From the NCBI GenBank assembly GCA_016719165.1, contig JADKAJ010000009.1:40174-104173 (forward strand): DNA of 64,000 nucleotides. The letters run 5' to 3'. The notes below the pieces were generated by a model that was not told the origin of the DNA, did no database searches, and worked only from the letters and a program-made list of their open reading frames with translations. A program made the translations under genes and the position numbers. Shown piece after piece: positions 36,721-45,872 of this stretch (position 1 is its first letter; each line of letters begins with the position of its first letter). Source of the DNA: Chitinophagaceae bacterium (GTDB lineage: Bacteria > Bacteroidota > Bacteroidia > Chitinophagales > Chitinophagaceae).

Positions 36721-38796
36721 TTATTGAATTGTGCTAAGCAACAGTACCTTTTGTTCTTTGGTTTTTCCATTCTCGTATACAGCCTCCAGTTTTAAAAACG
36801 CTGTTGATGCGCTGAAGTATTTAAATCCTTTCAGGTTTTTCCCGATATCATCAGACCAGTTTACTTTTTCAAGTGCCTTCGCCTGAAAATTGACCTGGTA
36901 CAGGTCAGCCAGTTCCGCTTTATTGGGTAAAAGAAAATACAAGTTGTTATTAAAAGCAAAGAGCCGCTCTTCATTAATATTGATTGCTGGTACTGCTTTA
37001 TTGAAATCAGACAATAGTTGGGCAGTCTCCAACTGCTTTTCCAGGTTTACACTCATGAACTTCCAGTCGGAAGAACCAGAACTGCCTTTAACCCTGTAAT
37101 AAATCAACTGATTGCCCTGTTTTACCCAGAAGGTATTAGAATTCTCTCCTGAATCCCAGCGAAAAGGGGAAAACCGCTCATCTTCCTTTAAAGAGAGTAG
37201 TGTTGAAAGCGCATTGAGATTCTTTACGTATTTATAGATATTTCTGCCTGACAAAAGATAAACATCATCGCCTTCCAACTGCATAGCGAGGTTATCCGTT
37301 GTTTTATATACGCCTAATTTACCCAGGCGTACAATTTGAGGATACCTGAACTTAAATAATTCTCTTGTCACCAGTTCGGTACTATTCTGATCGTATATGT
37401 CATAAACAATATAAATATCATCTTTATGAGATTGCAGAATCCGGACTTTTGTTTGACCGGCAGAGACCTTATAATCCAAAGGAGCCTTATACTCCTTTCT
37501 TATACTATCATAATCTATATAGCTGAGGTGGGTATAGTCAATATGACTTTTGTACTGGCTGGCAACAAATGTATTTTTATAAAAAGATCCGTCTCCTGCA
37601 TATCCAAATCGTTCTTTCAACCGAAAGCTTGAACCATTGAATGTATAATTATCTAAAAAAATAAACCCGGGCTGGTCACTTTCTCTTGCCACATACAGGT
37701 CTCCCGCTGTCCCAAATGCGGAAGTTTCACTCGTCGGTGCAAAATATACTGAGTAGTTCAACAATACCCGGTCTTTAAACCCGGTAAGTGAAATAGAATT
37801 CTGATTGTTACTGACAGCGGGCTTTACCTTAAACTCTTTTTTGGAAGGCAACGCCACCTCATAGAGCTTATCAGCCTCCGGGTCAATCCGCCAGGCCCGG
37901 TAATAGTTATTCTCATGTGAGAAGCAGTAGATGTAATTATCTGTAAACGCAGGATTACTCAAATTTTTCAACCCGGCTGTGGCATTGAGTTTTGTACAAG
38001 ATCCGTTACCTGTATGTAACCGGTAAAAATTTGTACCGGAAAAAAAGTAGTACCGGTTTTTTACTTGCCTGATGTTTTCCACATTTGTAATGGCTGTAAA
38101 CTCATCCGGCAGAAAAAAAGTTTTGACCGGCAATACACTATTATTGGCGTTTTCGGATGCACCTGTTGCAGGCACAGGTTTGTCCGGCTGCGGTGCAGGG
38201 GTCTTACCGGAGCGTTGTATAATAGTGAGCAAAACCATCTGCCGCTGTGCATCAGCTTTATGTTTATAGATGGCCATTTCAACCTGTGTATCTTCTACCC
38301 TTGCATACAACGTGTCATTCGTTTTATTCATTGTGAAACCGGTGACCAAATAAGAGCAAAACGGATCATACTTTCTGCCTGTCAATATTTTTGAAACCTG
38401 CTCAGTCACTTTCGAAAATTCATTTTCATTATTGCTCAGGAGGATATACACGATATAGTTTTCATTCGCATCTTTAAAATAATAAACATCCAGATCTTTC
38501 TTCAGTCCGTTTTTGGGTAAGGTGGTCAGCACTTCTGCATTGTATGTATAACGGGGGTCTTTGTATTCCTCCAGTTTATTCCTGCATAAAGCTTCAATGA
38601 TTATATTATAGTTCTCCGCTGACAAGTACTCCTCGTTCATGCCTCCCGGCTTCCAGTCACTAATTTTTAAGTTGTTAACAGCTGCCATTCTTGCAACAGG
38701 ATCAGCAGGGGAACCTTCGTTATCAAGATCGGTTTGCCGGGAATATGTGTGATAGCAACCAATAAAAAAAAGAAGTAAAAAGGCGACCTTTTTCAT
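36721..38796 (-). CDS. Large exported protein or lipoprotein of unknown function
   Basis: 691 residues. The signal sequence ends in FFIGCYHTYS, where Cys14 could be a lipidation site, although the box is not ideal. The rest is beta-rich with many aromatic residues (repeated DxYxL / NxYYF-like strands), consistent with a propeller or solenoid, but no family is recognised. A Pro/Lys/Ala-rich linker (KTPAPQPDKPVPATG) lies near 200-215. It is first gene of a two-gene unit with the 158-residue exported protein. Confidence 0.55.
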   Translation of the reverse strand: MKKVAFLLLFFIGCYHTYSRQTDLDNEGSPADPVARMAAVNNLKISDWKPGGMNEEYLSAENYNIIIEALCRNKLEEYKDPRYTYNAEVLTTLPKNGLKKDLDVYYFKDANENYIVYILLSNNENEFSKVTEQVSKILTGRKYDPFCSYLVTGFTMNKTNDTLYARVEDTQVEMAIYKHKADAQRQMVLLTIIQRSGKTPAPQPDKPVPATGASENANNSVLPVKTFFLPDEFTAITNVENIRQVKNRYYFFSGTNFYRLHTGNGSCTKLNATAGLKNLSNPAFTDNYIYCFSHENNYYRAWRIDPEADKLYEVALPSKKEFKVKPAVSNNQNSISLTGFKDRVLLNYSVYFAPTSETSAFGTAGDLYVARESDQPGFIFLDNYTFNGSSFRLKERFGYAGDGSFYKNTFVASQYKSHIDYTHLSYIDYDSIRKEYKAPLDYKVSAGQTKVRILQSHKDDIYIVYDIYDQNSTELVTRELFKFRYPQIVRLGKLGVYKTTDNLAMQLEGDDVYLLSGRNIYKYVKNLNALSTLLSLKEDERFSPFRWDSGENSNTFWVKQGNQLIYYRVKGSSGSSDWKFMSVNLEKQLETAQLLSDFNKAVPAININEERLFAFNNNLYFLLPNKAELADLYQVNFQAKALEKVNWSDDIGKNLKGFKYFSASTAFLKLEAVYENGKTKEQKVLLLSTIQ

Positions 38797-38916
38797 AGGT
38801 ACATTTTAAGTTGAGCAATATTATTAAAACGATATTTCAATTTTATACCCTGCTCCGGGTATAAACATGCATGATACGATATCTTATATTTACTTCAAAT
38901 TTTTAAACCTCCTATT

Positions 38917-39471
38917 ATGTCAACCGTATCAAAATGGATGAGCTGGGAAGGCGGCATCGATCTGACTGCCGTTACTTCTCCCGACCTGCAAATGCCCAAT
39001 GTGATAGTACACTTAGGCCGTATGGTAAACACCCCGGTGGGTAATTCCCCCAGCGGAATGATCTTCTGGCAACCTGATACCAATGCTATGCCTTTGGTAT
39101 TCGGCTTTGTTGGAACCGATGCTAAAGTCGGTGCTTATTTTGGGCCTGCTATTTTTGCCGGAACACCTTTTGAAGCAGCTCCTGTACTCAATGCCAGTAT
39201 TGACATACGGATAAGCGAAAACTCGGCGTATGCAAAATGTGTAACAGGCGACTATACTTTTGAAGTAGAGATGAGCGAATTCAGCGAACCTTATTTAATT
39301 GACCGTAAGCCTTCGGCCATGCCACCCTTTCATCAGCAAGGTGTTGAAATGCATGCAAAAAAAGCTACCCTGAAAGTAAACGGGCAAGCAATCAATATTA
39401 TCATTCCCCCGGCAGGCATCAGTGGCGGACCTGCCAGTGTGGTAAGCCCTAACGGAGTATATGCCAGGTAA
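38917..39471 (+). CDS. Conserved-looking cytoplasmic protein, unknown function
   Basis: 184 residues without signal peptide or membrane segment. It is rich in Gly, Pro and small hydrophobics (NTPVGNSPSGMIFWQPD ... LVFGFVGTDAKVGAYFGPAI), which suggests a compact beta fold. I do not recognise the family. A TATATTTA element, one base from the TAnnTTTG box, lies about 20 bp upstream, and a strong terminator follows, so it is a single-gene unit. Confidence 0.55.
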   Translation: MSTVSKWMSWEGGIDLTAVTSPDLQMPNVIVHLGRMVNTPVGNSPSGMIFWQPDTNAMPLVFGFVGTDAKVGAYFGPAIFAGTPFEAAPVLNASIDIRISENSAYAKCVTGDYTFEVEMSEFSEPYLIDRKPSAMPPFHQQGVEMHAKKATLKVNGQAINIIIPPAGISGGPASVVSPNGVYAR

Positions 39472-39496
39472 CAGCTCACCAGCCTTTAACCATCCA

Positions 39497-39528
39497 AAAG
39501 AGCAGTATAACAACTGCTCTTTATTTAT
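39497..39528 (+). terminator. Intrinsic terminator
   Basis: AAAGAGCAGT (39497-39506) pairs perfectly with ACTGCTCTTT (39513-39522) around a 6-base loop, followed by a T-rich tail. It ends the 38917 unit just before the 39535 gene. Confidence 0.8.
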
Positions 39529-39534
39529 ACAAGT

Positions 39535-40122
39535 ATGAAAACATTTATTTCATTTATTTCTTTTCTTATACTTTCTCTCATAGGCAATGCTCAGCTCAGC
39601 AAAGAACAGGAATCAATAAAGAAAACTTTTTTCAATTTCCTTAGATTCTACCAAAAAAACGAAGTGAAGTTTAACTCCTTCCGGTTATACAAAGGAACCG
39701 GTGCAGAAAATTCACCTCCTTATAAAATACAATGGAAAGAAGCTGAAAGATATTTTTCTTACCTGCGGACCAGTGTGCCTTTTGTGGGGGAAGCATATAT
39801 CAAAGCAGAAAGAGCACACTTCAAATATAATGACAGCTGCTTCAAAGCTGACCCATCAGAAGAAATGCCTGCCGGCTTCGATTATGATCGTTGGGCCGGT
39901 GGGCAGGAAAGTATTGATTACTCTATAAAATGGTACACTTCTCCCCATAATACCTATGAAGTTATCATCAATGGCGACAGGGCTTTATTAAGAATTGGCA
40001 GCGAGTTGTGGGAAGGAGCAACAGAAAAAAACCGTAGCTGGAGTACAGTTCCTTTTGTTAAAGAAAAGGGCAAATGGAAAATGGCCGACAATATTTACCC
40101 TGAGGAAGCCCCTATTCAATAA
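39535..40122 (+). CDS. Exported protein, DUF3828-like shape
   Basis: 195 residues, signal peptide 1-19 (FISFLILSLIGNAQ). The segment after it (ESIKKTFFNFLRFYQKNE) and the C-terminal WxxxPFVKEKGKWKMADN motif resemble NTF2-like DUF3828 proteins. No catalytic residues are evident. The 3' end overlaps the convergent PLP-enzyme gene by 11 bp. Confidence 0.55.
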   Translation: MKTFISFISFLILSLIGNAQLSKEQESIKKTFFNFLRFYQKNEVKFNSFRLYKGTGAENSPPYKIQWKEAERYFSYLRTSVPFVGEAYIKAERAHFKYNDSCFKADPSEEMPAGFDYDRWAGGQESIDYSIKWYTSPHNTYEVIINGDRALLRIGSELWEGATEKNRSWSTVPFVKEKGKWKMADNIYPEEAPIQ

Positions 40123-41668
40123 TTAGTTTTTTATTGAACCAGTTGTTCACCATTTCACTGGCCCGGTCCCTGTATGTCTTATGATGATATTCATTGGTAT
40201 CAGCTTCATACTCATACTCTTTTTTCCATTCGTTATAGTTCTGTGCCACTTGTTCAATTGCATCCAGCATCAGGTGTATTTCATTATCTGTCATCACCGG
40301 ATGCACCGACATACGGATCCAGCCGGGCTTGCAGGAGAGGTCGCCTTTATGAATCTCATCTAAAATTTCGTAAGAATGCAGTTCATCCACATGCAGTAGC
40401 ATATGCCCGTATGTACCGGCACAGGCACAACCTCCACGGGTTTGAATACCAAACCGGTCATTAAGCATCTTTACAACAAGATTGAAATGGGTTCCCCGGA
40501 TCAAAAAAGAAATCACACCCAGCCGGTGCTGGTTTTGTCCTTCCAGGATTTGAACACCGGGGATACCCGGTAGCCGTTCAAAAATTATTTTTAAGATCTC
40601 TTCTTCCCGCCGGAGCATATTCTCAACTCCCATCTCCTCTTTCAGTTTTACAGCCAACGCCGCTTTTATTCCCTGGAGAAATGGAGGTGTACCGCCATCC
40701 TCACGGTGCTCAATATCTGTTATATATTCATGATACTTCCAGGGATTGGTATAGGTTACTGTTCCTCCGCCGGGCTGATCTGGTATGATGTTATGATATA
40801 ATTTTTTATTGAAGATGAGTACACCAGGTGTGCCCTGCCCACCCAGAAATTTATGGGGAGAAAAGAAAATTGCGTCTAAGTAACCGCCTTCAATTTCCGG
40901 ATGCATGTCAATAGTTACATACGGCGCCGAGCAGGCAAAATCTACAAAGCACAGACCATTATGCTGGTGTACCAATTGTGCCACTTTATGATAGGGTGTT
41001 TGAATACCTGTTACATTAGAACAGCTGGTGATGGCGGTTGCCTTATTCTTCCGGTATTCGTATTTCAGCAGCAATGCTTCCAATGCTGCCAGGTTGATAT
41101 TACCGTTTTCATCATTAGGAATAATTTCTACATCAGCAATAGTTTCCAGCCAGGAAGTTTGGTTGGAATGGTGCTCCATATGCGACACAAAGATGACAGG
41201 TTTTAGCACGGGGTCAATATCAAGATAGTTGCTGAACAGCGAATGGATACTGACTTTACTGCTTTTCAATTCATCCGGTGAAGGAAGTGTTCCTGGTTTT
41301 ACGTAATCCATGATCCGCTCCGGAATTCTAAGGCCCAGAAGTCGTTGCAGTTTATTCACCGCCCCGGTCATACCGCTTCCGGCAAAGATCAATACATCAT
41401 CCGGTCCGGCATTCACATGTTGTTTAATAATGTGTTTAGCCTGCTCGTAAGCACGGGTCATGGCTGTACCAGTTACCGTTGTTTCAGTATGTGTATTGGC
41501 CAGTAATGGCATTATTTCTTTCTGCAGACGTTCCTCAATGGGTGCATAAGCCCTTCCACTGGCCGTCCAATCAGCATATATCATTTTTTGTGTTCCGTAA
41601 GGAGTTTCAAAATGGGTATCGATTCCGATGATATTGTTGCGGAAAGACTGAAAGTGATCCTGTAACAT
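40112..41668 (-). CDS. Class-V aminotransferase-fold PLP enzyme (cysteine desulfurase-like)
   Basis: 518 residues, longer than SufS/NifS (about 400). PLP-binding Lys273 is in FFSPHKFLGGQGTPG; Asp243 (CFVDFACSAPY) should contact the PLP ring nitrogen. The substrate-side EHHSNQTSW box (about 165-173) matches the EHHSN of cysteine desulfurases. A Cys-rich loop RGGCACAGTYGH (about 420-430) is where desulfurases carry their active Cys. It probably acts on cysteine or a related amino acid. No Suf or Isc genes are near, so a role in Fe-S assembly is not supported by context. Confidence 0.85.
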   Translation of the reverse strand: MLQDHFQSFRNNIIGIDTHFETPYGTQKMIYADWTASGRAYAPIEERLQKEIMPLLANTHTETTVTGTAMTRAYEQAKHIIKQHVNAGPDDVLIFAGSGMTGAVNKLQRLLGLRIPERIMDYVKPGTLPSPDELKSSKVSIHSLFSNYLDIDPVLKPVIFVSHMEHHSNQTSWLETIADVEIIPNDENGNINLAALEALLLKYEYRKNKATAITSCSNVTGIQTPYHKVAQLVHQHNGLCFVDFACSAPYVTIDMHPEIEGGYLDAIFFSPHKFLGGQGTPGVLIFNKKLYHNIIPDQPGGGTVTYTNPWKYHEYITDIEHREDGGTPPFLQGIKAALAVKLKEEMGVENMLRREEEILKIIFERLPGIPGVQILEGQNQHRLGVISFLIRGTHFNLVVKMLNDRFGIQTRGGCACAGTYGHMLLHVDELHSYEILDEIHKGDLSCKPGWIRMSVHPVMTDNEIHLMLDAIEQVAQNYNEWKKEYEYEADTNEYHHKTYRDRASEMVNNWFNKKLIIE

Positions 41669-41895
41669 AAATCCTGATTTTCAGCTTCAAAGTACCGTTA
41701 TTTTCGGGAAGCCGATGGTGTTAATTGTCATACTGCCCTTTAACCTGTATCAACCATTAATTTCTGTGTATAATAATTATTCAATAGCGTAACCGTCATA
41801 AAAACGTACTGCAATGCTGATTATGTTGAATGATATTGGGTATAGTATCTGGCTATGGTGGTCAACAAATTAATCAAACGGCTGTTAGTTTTCAT

Positions 41896-41903
41896 TAATT
41901 TTG
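41896..41903 (+). promoter_or_regulatory. Candidate -7 box of the paa operon
   Basis: TAATTTTG matches TAnnTTTG and lies 50 nt before the paaA ATG; no good TTG is found at the ideal distance. It supports starting paaA at 41954 rather than at 41855. Confidence 0.45.
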
Positions 41904-41953
41904 TCTGTCACTTACATTCTCCTGTAAAGGAAGAAATTAAATTGAATTGTTAT

Positions 41954-42901
41954 ATGCCTGTTCATGAATTGGAGAAATCTTTCCAGCAAAAAATAGACAA
42001 TGAAGTCAAGATCGAGCCCAAAGACTGGATGCCAGATGCTTACCGAAAAACAAATATCCGCCAGATCAGCCAGCATGCACATAGTGAGATTGTGGGAATG
42101 CTACCGGAAGGAAACTGGATCAGCAGAGCCCCTTCTTTAAAAAGAAAAGCAATCCTCCTTGCCAAAGTACAGGATGAAGGCGGCCATGGCCTTTATTTAT
42201 ATTCTGCTGCTGAAACATTAGGCATGTCGAGAGAAGAAATGATAAATGACCTGCATAGTGGTAAAGCAAAATATTCTTCCATTTTTAATTACCCTACGCT
42301 TACCTGGGCCGATATCGGCGCAATTGGTTGGCTGGTGGATGGCGCTGCCATCATGAACCAGGTAATGTTGACCAGAACTTCTTACGGACCTTATGCAAGG
42401 GCCATGGTAAGAATTTGCAAAGAAGAAAGTTTTCATCAGCGGCAGGGATTTGAAATATTACTGGTCCTGTCAAGAGGAACTGCTGAACAAAAAGGGATGT
42501 GCCAGGATGCCATTAACCGCTGGTGGTGGCCTTCTTTAATGATGTTTGGCCCCAAAGACTCCGAAAGTACCAACAGTGACCAGAGCATGAAGTGGAAGAT
42601 CAAACGTAAAACCAATGATGAACTGCGGCAAAATTTTGTAGACATGATTGCCGAGCAGATAAAAGTACTCGGCATGAAACTGCCGGATGATAAATTAAAA
42701 TGGAATGAATCCAAAAAGCATTATGACTTTGGTGAGATCAACTGGGATGAATTCTGGCAGGTAGTAAAAGGCAACGGACCTTGCAATAAACAACGCCTCG
42801 ATGCCCGTAAAAAAGCATGGGAAAATGGAGAATGGGTAAGAGAAGCCGCCGCCGCACATGCAAAGAAAAGAGCAGAAAGACAAAAAGAAAAAGCAGCTTA
42901 A
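41954..42901 (+). CDS. paaA: Phenylacetyl-CoA epoxidase catalytic subunit PaaA
   Basis: 315 residues from this ATG. An in-frame start at 41855 would add 33 residues with no family resemblance and would include a promoter box. The diiron ligand motifs are visible: Glu45 (AHSEIVGM), Glu75 and His78 (QDEGGHGLYLY), and the EESFH box at 157-161. With PaaB, PaaC, PaaD and PaaE it converts phenylacetyl-CoA to the ring-1,2-epoxide. First gene of the paaABCDGIY cluster. Confidence 0.97.
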   Translation: MPVHELEKSFQQKIDNEVKIEPKDWMPDAYRKTNIRQISQHAHSEIVGMLPEGNWISRAPSLKRKAILLAKVQDEGGHGLYLYSAAETLGMSREEMINDLHSGKAKYSSIFNYPTLTWADIGAIGWLVDGAAIMNQVMLTRTSYGPYARAMVRICKEESFHQRQGFEILLVLSRGTAEQKGMCQDAINRWWWPSLMMFGPKDSESTNSDQSMKWKIKRKTNDELRQNFVDMIAEQIKVLGMKLPDDKLKWNESKKHYDFGEINWDEFWQVVKGNGPCNKQRLDARKKAWENGEWVREAAAAHAKKRAERQKEKAA

Positions 42902-42911
42902 AAATATTTTT

Positions 42912-43271
42912 ATGAATGTCATCAGAAAATTTTATTACGGCGATATCCCTGAAGACAAAACAGGAGGAACTATTGTTTCGAAAGAAACGAAAACCGACTG
43001 GCCTTTGTGGGAAGTGTTTATCCGCAGTAAACAAGGGCTTGACCATAAACATGCCGGCAGCCTGCATGCAGCAGATGCACAAATGGCCATAGAAAATGCA
43101 AGAGATGTTTATACCCGCAGAATGGAAGGCGTAAGCATTTGGGTGGTGGAATCAAAATATATTCATGCATCTAACCCGGAAGAAGCTGGCGAGCTTTATG
43201 AACCTGCAGTTGATAAAATTTATCGTCACCCTACCTTTTATAATCTGCCTGATGAAGTAAATCACATGTGA
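42912..43271 (+). CDS. paaB: Phenylacetyl-CoA epoxidase subunit PaaB
   Basis: 119 residues; this ATG fits the family length better than an upstream in-frame one inside the paaA end. The core DWPLWEVFIRSKQGLDHKHA and the following ARDVYTRR stretch are typical of PaaB, which bridges PaaA-PaaC units in the complex. It starts 10 bp after paaA, and its end overlaps or nearly touches paaC. Confidence 0.95.
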   Translation: MNVIRKFYYGDIPEDKTGGTIVSKETKTDWPLWEVFIRSKQGLDHKHAGSLHAADAQMAIENARDVYTRRMEGVSIWVVESKYIHASNPEEAGELYEPAVDKIYRHPTFYNLPDEVNHM

Positions 43272-43282
43272 CCGTTGATCAA

Positions 43283-44032
43283 ATGAATAAAATGAAATCA
43301 AACTCTCTTATCGATTTTTCGTTGCACTTGGCAGATAATGCCTTGATACTTGGCCAAAGAAATGCTGAGTGGTGCGGACATGGGCCCGTTTTAGAACAGG
43401 ATATTGCGATCACTAATATTTCTCTTGATCTGATCGGACAAGCCAGGAGTTTATACCAATATGCAGCGCAGCTGAAAGCCGACGGATCTACCGAAGACTC
43501 ATTGGCTTACCTGAGAACAGAAAGAGAGTTTAGAAATTGTTTGCTTGTTGAACAGCCAAATGGTGATTGGGCACAAACCATGCTACGGCAGTTTTTATTC
43601 AGCAGCTACCAATATTATTTATATCAATACCTTCAAAATAATAAAGAGGAAACCCTGGCAGCTATTGCAGAAAAATCTTTAAAAGAAGTAAGTTACCACC
43701 TTCGCTGGAGCAGTGAATGGATAATAAGATTGGGAGACGGCACAGAAGAAAGTCATAGCAGAATACTGAAAGCGTTGGAAGAGTTATGGAGATATACCGG
43801 CGAGCTTTTTATCGCAGCACCGTACGAGAATGACCTCGGCATAGCTATTTCTTCATTAAAACATGATTGGTCCAAAAAAGTAAACACTGTATTTGAAGAA
43901 GCTACTTTGAAGGCACCAGAAAATGTTTTTATGCACACAGGCGGAAAAACAGGAACGCATACGGAACATCTTGGTTTTATTTTGACAGAATTACAATATA
44001 TACAAAGAGTTTATCCCGGCTGTGAATGGTAG
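43283..44032 (+). CDS. paaC: Phenylacetyl-CoA epoxidase structural subunit PaaC
   Basis: 249 residues from this ATG. A GTG at 43268 overlapping the paaB stop and an ATG at 43292 are other possible starts. LHLADNALILGQRNAEWCGH and ISLDLIGQARSLYQYA are PaaC hallmarks. It has the ferritin-like helical fold but lost diiron chemistry, and it pairs with PaaA. It is in tight order with paaB and paaD. Confidence 0.95.
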   Translation: MNKMKSNSLIDFSLHLADNALILGQRNAEWCGHGPVLEQDIAITNISLDLIGQARSLYQYAAQLKADGSTEDSLAYLRTEREFRNCLLVEQPNGDWAQTMLRQFLFSSYQYYLYQYLQNNKEETLAAIAEKSLKEVSYHLRWSSEWIIRLGDGTEESHSRILKALEELWRYTGELFIAAPYENDLGIAISSLKHDWSKKVNTVFEEATLKAPENVFMHTGGKTGTHTEHLGFILTELQYIQRVYPGCEW

Positions 44033-44080
44033 ACTCCTGGTTCCGATTGTTACCGTCCCAACAGAAAAGGCATCATCACA

Positions 44081-44581
44081 ATGAAGACTACAACCATTGA
44101 TAAAGAAGCACTTTACGCCTGCCTGGAAGAAGTAAAAGATCCGGAAGTACCTGTATTAAGTATCATCGACCTCGGGATTGTAAGAGATATTCAGATGAAT
44201 AATGACGAACTGGAAGTGACGATCACCCCTACTTACACCGGCTGCCCGGCAATGGATGTGATTGCAACAGCGATACGGGTGGAACTAACAGTTCTAGGTT
44301 TCAAAAAAGTAAAAATTGTCCGGTCCATCAGTCCGGCATGGACCACAGACTGGATGAGTGAAGAAGGAAAAAGAAAACTGAAAGAATACGGTATCGCCCC
44401 GCCTAATCCCAAACAACAGGTGTGCAACGACAAGTTGTTTGCTCCTGATGAAGCAGTACAATGTCCACACTGTAATTCCTGGCACACCCGTCGCATCAGT
44501 GAGTTTGGCAGCACAGCCTGTAAAGCCCTATACCAATGTGATGATTGTAAAGAGCCATTTGATTACTTTAAGTGTCATTAG
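44081..44581 (+). CDS. paaD: PaaD, MIP18/DUF59-type maturation factor
   Basis: 166 residues. The DUF59 domain (about 10-105) has the LSIIDLGIVRDI motif and the TYTGCPAMDVI Cys. A C-terminal zinc ribbon has paired Cys (CPHCNS ... CDDCKEPF). PaaD is thought to help Fe-S or diiron assembly of the epoxidase. It lies 48 bp after paaC. Confidence 0.95.
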   Translation: MKTTTIDKEALYACLEEVKDPEVPVLSIIDLGIVRDIQMNNDELEVTITPTYTGCPAMDVIATAIRVELTVLGFKKVKIVRSISPAWTTDWMSEEGKRKLKEYGIAPPNPKQQVCNDKLFAPDEAVQCPHCNSWHTRRISEFGSTACKALYQCDDCKEPFDYFKCH

Positions 44582-44625
44582 GCTGTTGGAATAATTATCT
44601 TCGTTATCAAATTAAATTTCATCTC

Positions 44626-45399
44626 ATGTCATCCATTCTCTTTGCAATAAAAGACACAATTGGCTTTATTACGCTTAACAGACCTGAAAAATTCAATGCT
44701 TTTAACCGGGAAATGGCTTTACTGCTTCAATCAACGCTGGATGAATGCAAAAGCGACGAAATAAGATGTGTATATATTACCGGTGCCGGAAAAGCTTTTT
44801 GTGCCGGGCAAGACCTGGCTGAAGTGGTGGACCCCAACGGACCGGGAATGCAAAGAATTCTGAGTGAGCATTACAATCCTATTGTTACCAGGATCAGGGA
44901 ATTGGAAAAACCGGTAGTTGCAGCTGTAAATGGTGTAGCAGCTGGTGCCGGTGCTAATCTCGCTATTTGTTGTGATATTACAGTAGCTGCCAAATCAGCA
45001 TCCTTCATACAGGCATTTTCTAAAATTGGATTAGTTCCAGATACAGGCGGCAGTTTCTTTTTACCCAGATTGATTGGCTGGCAAAAAGCTATGGCGCTGA
45101 TGATGCTCGGTGATAAAGTGCCGGCAGAAGAAGCCGAACGTATGGGTATGATCTATAAATATTTTGAGGACGGGAATTTTACAGAAGAGTCATCAAAACT
45201 GGCTGCCACACTGGCTGCGATGCCTACCAAAGCATTGTACCTGATTAAAAAAGAATTACAATGGTCTTCCACCCACACTGTGTATGAGCAATTACAGAAT
45301 GAGGATAAACTACAGCAAAGAGCTGCACAAACTGACGACTACAAAGAAGGAGTGGCTGCATTTTTAGAAAAAAGACAACCTGTTTTCAAAGGGAAATAA
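44626..45399 (+). CDS. paaG: Enoyl-CoA hydratase/isomerase, probably PaaG
   Basis: 257 residues from the ATG at 44626; an in-frame start inside paaD (44572) is unlikely. The crotonase fold shows the oxyanion-hole segments AGKAFCAGQDL (about 50-60) and NGVAAGAGANLA (about 98-110), and the PDTGGSFFLPRLIG loop typical of PaaG. PaaG isomerises the ring epoxide to the oxepin-CoA. PaaF-like hydratases share the fold; the position right after paaABCD and the GGSFFLPR loop favour PaaG. Confidence 0.88.
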   Translation: MSSILFAIKDTIGFITLNRPEKFNAFNREMALLLQSTLDECKSDEIRCVYITGAGKAFCAGQDLAEVVDPNGPGMQRILSEHYNPIVTRIRELEKPVVAAVNGVAAGAGANLAICCDITVAAKSASFIQAFSKIGLVPDTGGSFFLPRLIGWQKAMALMMLGDKVPAEEAERMGMIYKYFEDGNFTEESSKLAATLAAMPTKALYLIKKELQWSSTHTVYEQLQNEDKLQQRAAQTDDYKEGVAAFLEKRQPVFKGK

Positions 45400-45411
45400 A
45401 AAAGATAAGAC

Positions 45412-45843
45412 ATGAATGCTGAAAAAGATAAGTTAGCCAATGATGTTGTCAATCATATGATGAAGCATGATCTGTTCAGCCAGTGGCTGGGTATAGAAAT
45501 ATTGGAAATAAAAGAGGGGTATAGCAAAATAAAAATGATCATCCGCAAAGAAATGGTCAATGGCTTTGGTATCATTCATGGCGGCATCGCATTCTCGTTA
45601 GCAGACAGTGCTTTTGCCTTTGCCTGCAATAACCGCAATGTTTTATCAGTCGCATTGGATACTTCGATCAATTTTATAAAACCGGTACATGTGGATGATG
45701 TATTAATTGCCGAAGCAACAGAACTGCATAACGGTAAATCAACCGGACTGTATCATATCAATATCACCAATCAAAAAGAACATCTGATTGCCCAGTTTAA
45801 AGGCCTTTGCTACAGAACGGATAAATCCCTGATCTCACAATAA
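45412..45843 (+). CDS. paaI: Hydroxyphenylacetyl-CoA thioesterase PaaI
   Basis: 143 residues, hot-dog fold. FGIIHGGIAFSLADSAFAFA carries the Asn/His-Gly-Gly and Asp of the PaaI active site. It removes CoA from dead-end hydroxyphenylacetyl-CoA, protecting the CoA pool. It lies 12 bp after paaG. Confidence 0.93.
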   Translation: MNAEKDKLANDVVNHMMKHDLFSQWLGIEILEIKEGYSKIKMIIRKEMVNGFGIIHGGIAFSLADSAFAFACNNRNVLSVALDTSINFIKPVHVDDVLIAEATELHNGKSTGLYHINITNQKEHLIAQFKGLCYRTDKSLISQ

Positions 45844-45872
45844 TCCATGTTAACGCCATAAATCTTAGTACT

